NCBI RefSeq assembly: GCF_019320115.1
Contig: NC_089598.1
Location: 84,453,844 to 84,517,843 of the forward strand
DNA from: Miscanthus floridulus
Lineage: Eukaryota; Streptophyta; Magnoliopsida; Poales; Poaceae
Reading direction: 5' to 3'
DNA: 64,000 bases
Part shown: one piece after another, positions 61,094-64,000 of the stretch
Layout: every line of letters begins with the position of its first letter
Position numbering within the stretch: position 1 is the stretch's first letter
The notes under the pieces: model-generated
The model's input: the letters and a program-made list of their open reading frames with translations, nothing else
Databases searched by the model: none
Told to the model about the DNA's origin: nothing
Program-made: the position numbers and the translations under genes

Positions 61094-62866
61094 TTTATAG
61101 GCATTGACCATTGGGTAAAGAGGAGGTGGGGCAAACCGTGTCAAGACGGACCCGATAAGGACGCGGTCAAGGGGTCCGTCTTGACCGTTGGGTCAAGACG
61201 GATGAGATCAATTCTAACATTCTCCCCCTTGATCTCAACTCATACTTTAACTTTAAACTTTGACTTTAATCCCTTTCACTTTTATTTGTTCCATCATGGA
61301 TTAGTGCATAGAGCATGCTTCATCGTCATGGTCAATCGCCGATAGACTTAACAGCTACAATACACGTCTCTGTTCTGAAACAGTTTCTTTAACTTTTGGG
61401 CCCTTTATTGTCCGGAAATCATAGGCTATACCATAAACCCATGTCGACTGTGTGTTCTCTAAACACACTGGGTGGTAAGCCTTTTGTACACGGATCTGCA
61501 AGCACTTGCTTGCTACTTTTATGTTCAATACTTTCAGTATGATTCCGGACTTTCTCCTTCACAACGTATAACTTTAACGTCAATGTGTTTGGCAGCACAC
61601 TTGACCTGTTGTTATAGGAGCGAACTTATTAAATGATTATTGCTGTTGTATACCATTATCAATTCCAGATGTAAGTTCTTTTAACCATTTCGCCTGTCCT
61701 TAAGCCTCATAACAAGCTATACTGTGGGTATGCATCTTTGATGACACCACAACTGTTTCTTTGGAGCTTTTCCACAATAAAACTTCAACTGTGAGTGTTA
61801 GCTACTATGTGGGTTTCACTAAACATCTCGCCAAAATTTAACATTTGTACCCACAACTATTTGAGAGTACTTATTCTTTCTTACTCACCATGAGGCCTAT
61901 AAATCTTTGCACAATTGTAAAACATTCTCAACTCCATTCCAGTGATCTATATCTGGACTGGACTTCTGCCAAAACATCCCGGATAGATGAACTATGTCAG
62001 AGTAAGTTCTTACTTATTAGCACTCATTAAGCTTCCAACAGCTGAAGCATATAGGACGTCCTTTCGATCTCACATTGGTTCTTGGAACACTAAAAGTTCC
62101 CAAAACTATTACCCTTGACTATAGGAACAGGCGTAGGTTTATTCACATATATACTTTATTTCTTTAGAATCTTCTCTAAGTATACACTTGAGATAGTTCT
62201 AATACCCCTTTTTCCTTTTATCTCGGTAAGTTCCAATTCCTGGAACGAATGATGCTTTACCAAGACCATTCTCATTGAAACTTGAGGACAAGAACTGCTT
62301 CTTCTCCAATAGTAGATTAACACCACTACTAGCGAGTAAGGTGCTACCCACATGCAGGATTAGGAAAATAAATTTCCCATGTTTAAACTTTGCATAAATA
62401 CAATTGTCCTTTACATTCTCTTTAAAACCTAAACTTTCTTATTGTACTGTCAAACTTCAAGAACCACTGTCTTGAAGCTTGCTTTAATCCATAAATGGAT
62501 TTCTTTAGGCAACATCCCTTTACGTTCTTTTTCTTCCACGACAAAACCTTTTGAGTTATGCCATGTAAACTTTTCCATACAAATCTCCGTTGAGGAATGT
62601 GTCTTTACATCCTTCTGATGTAACTGTAAATCGTAATGTGCCACTAATACCATTATGATTCTAAAAGAATCCTTGCATGCTCATTATAATCTACTCCTTC
62701 TCTTTATGTAAATCATTTCACCACAAGTGGCGCTTTATAGCTTTCCATATTCCCTTTGGATATCTTTCTATATTCCCTTTGGAGTCACCTTTGTCTTGTA
62801 GACCCATTATAGCCTACTGTTTTGGCTCCATTAGGAATTTCTTCTAAGTCCCAAACATCGTTGGTA
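61094..62866 (-). repeat. Tandem unit 5 (1,773 bp)
   Basis: The rightmost unit. At its right edge (62867-62871, TTTAT) the sequence continues into the original copia RT N-terminus instead of another LTR piece, so this edge is the ancestral single-copy border. It shares GAACAGGCGTAGG with unit 1. Confidence 0.95.
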
Positions 62867-63157
62867 TTTATCAATTTCATTTCATGTTCCTTTGCTTCTT
62901 GCCATTTAGACGAGTGAACGCCTCTCATGACTTCTTCAAATGAGGTGGAATCACTCTCTATTTGAATTTCTTTCTTAACTTTTACTTCTTAGTCACCAGA
63001 AATATCTGATTTTCTTATTCTTTGAGATCTTCTAGGGCCTCGTGGCACTTCTTTCATATGGGGCTATTGTTACTCTTCATTGCCAAAAGGCAATTGTTCT
63101 ATAGCCTCCTGTATCACAAGATCCTTGTTTACTTATTCATCCTCTTTGTAAGGAAAA
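62867..63157 (-). pseudogene. pol: Copia pol fragment: linker and RT N-terminus
   Basis: On the minus strand the frame gives S-F-E-E-V-M-R and, further on, N-T-N-D-V-W-D-L-E-E-I-P, the typical start of a Ty1/copia RT domain (RVT_2), continuing into unit 5. The part nearer 63157 is an acidic linker with two in-frame stops. It is cut by the LTR at 63158. Confidence 0.7.
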
Positions 63158-64000
63158 TGTACCCTTGGCCCATTTACTTTGGATTTTGGTGCTTGATGAC
63201 CATAACAACCAAATTGGACTAATGAATTTGCAAGTATTTGTTTTGTAGCTCAATAGGGTGCAAGACGTAACTTGGACGAAGGCGATGTGATGATCCAATG
63301 ATCAACACCTCAAGCAAGACCTTAGGAGCACAAGAGAAGACCCAAGAGATCAAGCAAAGTCCAAGCATGAAGATTGGAACCAAGCCGTATGCAAGATCAC
63401 GAAGAAATGAGCTCACTGTGGTGACCGGATGCAGGACCGGACGCTGGACAAGCAAACGGACGCTGTGATCGGACGCTGGGCGAGTGGCTCGGCAGACAGG
63501 CGACCGGACACTAGACCGGACGCTGGCAGCAACCGACCGGACGTAGGACAGCAGCGTCCAATCGATTACAGTAAGGTTCCAGAGCGGCAAATCTACGACC
63601 GGACGCGTCCGATGGCAGGCGACCGGACGCTGGTCAGCGTCTGATCAGTATTTTGTTAGCTCAACGGTCGGGACGACCGGACGCGTCCGGTCAGAACGAT
63701 TCAGCGTCCGGTTAGTAGCAGTTTCGCAGGAATCCAACCCCAACGACTACTTTCTCAGTGGGGCTTATAAATACAACCCCCAACCGGCCATTTGAGTAGA
63801 GTGGAGCTGAGGAAACATACCAAGGATGTTGATACACCATTTTAGTGATCTCCACTTGCATAGTGCTTAGTGATTCATCAGGTGATTAGCTTATGTGCTT
63901 TGTGAAGTGCTTAGGTTGATTAGACCACCGCTTATGCGCTTGCTCTAGGTTTAGGCCTAGTGTTTAGTGAGGTTTGCATACCTCTTACCACTCGGTGCTT
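63158..64000 (+). mobile_element. LTR of a copia-like retrotransposon with CCGGACGC motif cluster, continues beyond the window
   Basis: An abrupt change from copia pol to TGTACCCTTGGCCC marks the start. No coding frame. GACCGGACGC-type words recur many times at 63421-63720, followed by a TATA box TTATAAATA at 63765-63773, which makes this an LTR in plus orientation. The other end and the target duplication are outside the window. Confidence 0.65.
63765..63773 (+). promoter_or_regulatory. LTR TATA box
   Basis: TTATAAATA follows GGGGC and lies about 45 bp after the GGACGC motif cluster. It is the probable promoter of the element at 63158. Confidence 0.55.

Larger units (their letters stand above)
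53667..63157 (-). mobile_element. Ty1/copia retrotransposon relic, 3' part, with internal tandem amplification
   Basis: Minus-strand copia element cut at 63157 by another LTR. Visible parts, in minus order: the linker before RT (63157-62940), the RT N-terminus (about 62940-62820), RT and RNase H fragments (five times, in the tandem units), a polypurine tract and the 3' LTR (54130-53667). Coding is heavily decayed. The left insertion border lacks a testable target duplication because the other border is outside the window. Confidence 0.8.

Noticed and set aside
55732..61345. Identical 98-codon and 61-codon plus-strand frames repeated every 1.77 kb
   Set aside because: They recur only because the unit is tandemly repeated. 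The coding ancestry of the unit is on the minus strand (copia RT and RNase H).

Overview
This window is plant nuclear DNA, almost certainly from a panicoid grass. I infer an Andropogoneae-type genome (the sorghum, sugarcane, Miscanthus and maize group). The signs are several grass CACTA families (subterminal repeats TTTGCCGAGTG, TGTAGGGGCGGCT and TTTAGTCCCGGT), a Tat-lineage Ty3/gypsy element with a second RNase H and an antisense gene, Tourist and Stowaway MITEs, a tRNA-derived SINE, GT-AG introns and long AT-rich intergenic stretches. One recognisable host gene is present: the last exon of a WIP-type C2H2 zinc-finger gene (43814-44368), just right of a 100-N assembly gap (42655-42754).

Layout. 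1-3941: intergenic DNA with one Tourist-like MITE. 3942-20230: an old CACTA element (A), split by a 2.1 kb CACTA element (B, 4053-6131, TSD ATT) and by a 13.1 kb Tat-lineage retrotransposon (6913-20014, TSD ATCAC). The retrotransposon has one gag-pol reading frame broken by nine stop codons and no frameshift. It also has a six-exon antisense gene, a 28-bp minisatellite and a 350-bp duplication. 20232 to at least 42090: a large CACTA element (C), on the minus strand. It carries a seven-exon gene with a C48/ULP1-like domain, a TNP2 transposase and a GRF zinc-finger/membrane gene. It also holds two foldbacks next to a fragment resembling a pectin-type methyltransferase. An 11.8 kb gag-only LTR retrotransposon (27835-39663, TSD AGCTG) sits inside the TNP2 coding frame. 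42091-42654: the start of another LTR, running into the gap. 42755-53666: the zinc-finger gene and intergenic DNA with a SINE and several MITEs. 53667-63157: a minus-strand Ty1/copia relic, part of which is amplified into five tandem 1.77 kb units. 63158-64000: the start of an LTR that continues past the window.

How the parts relate. The mobile elements are nested three levels deep, and most insertions have clean target-site duplications, so their order can be read. Coding decay is mostly by C-to-T (or G-to-A) changes that make stop codons, as expected when methylated cytosines deaminate. The most unusual items are the paired inverted duplications beside a host-gene fragment, the microhomology-bounded 1.77 kb array, the spliced antisense gene of the Tat element, and the family-specific GC-rich motifs scattered through LTR elements that lack pol or are incomplete here.
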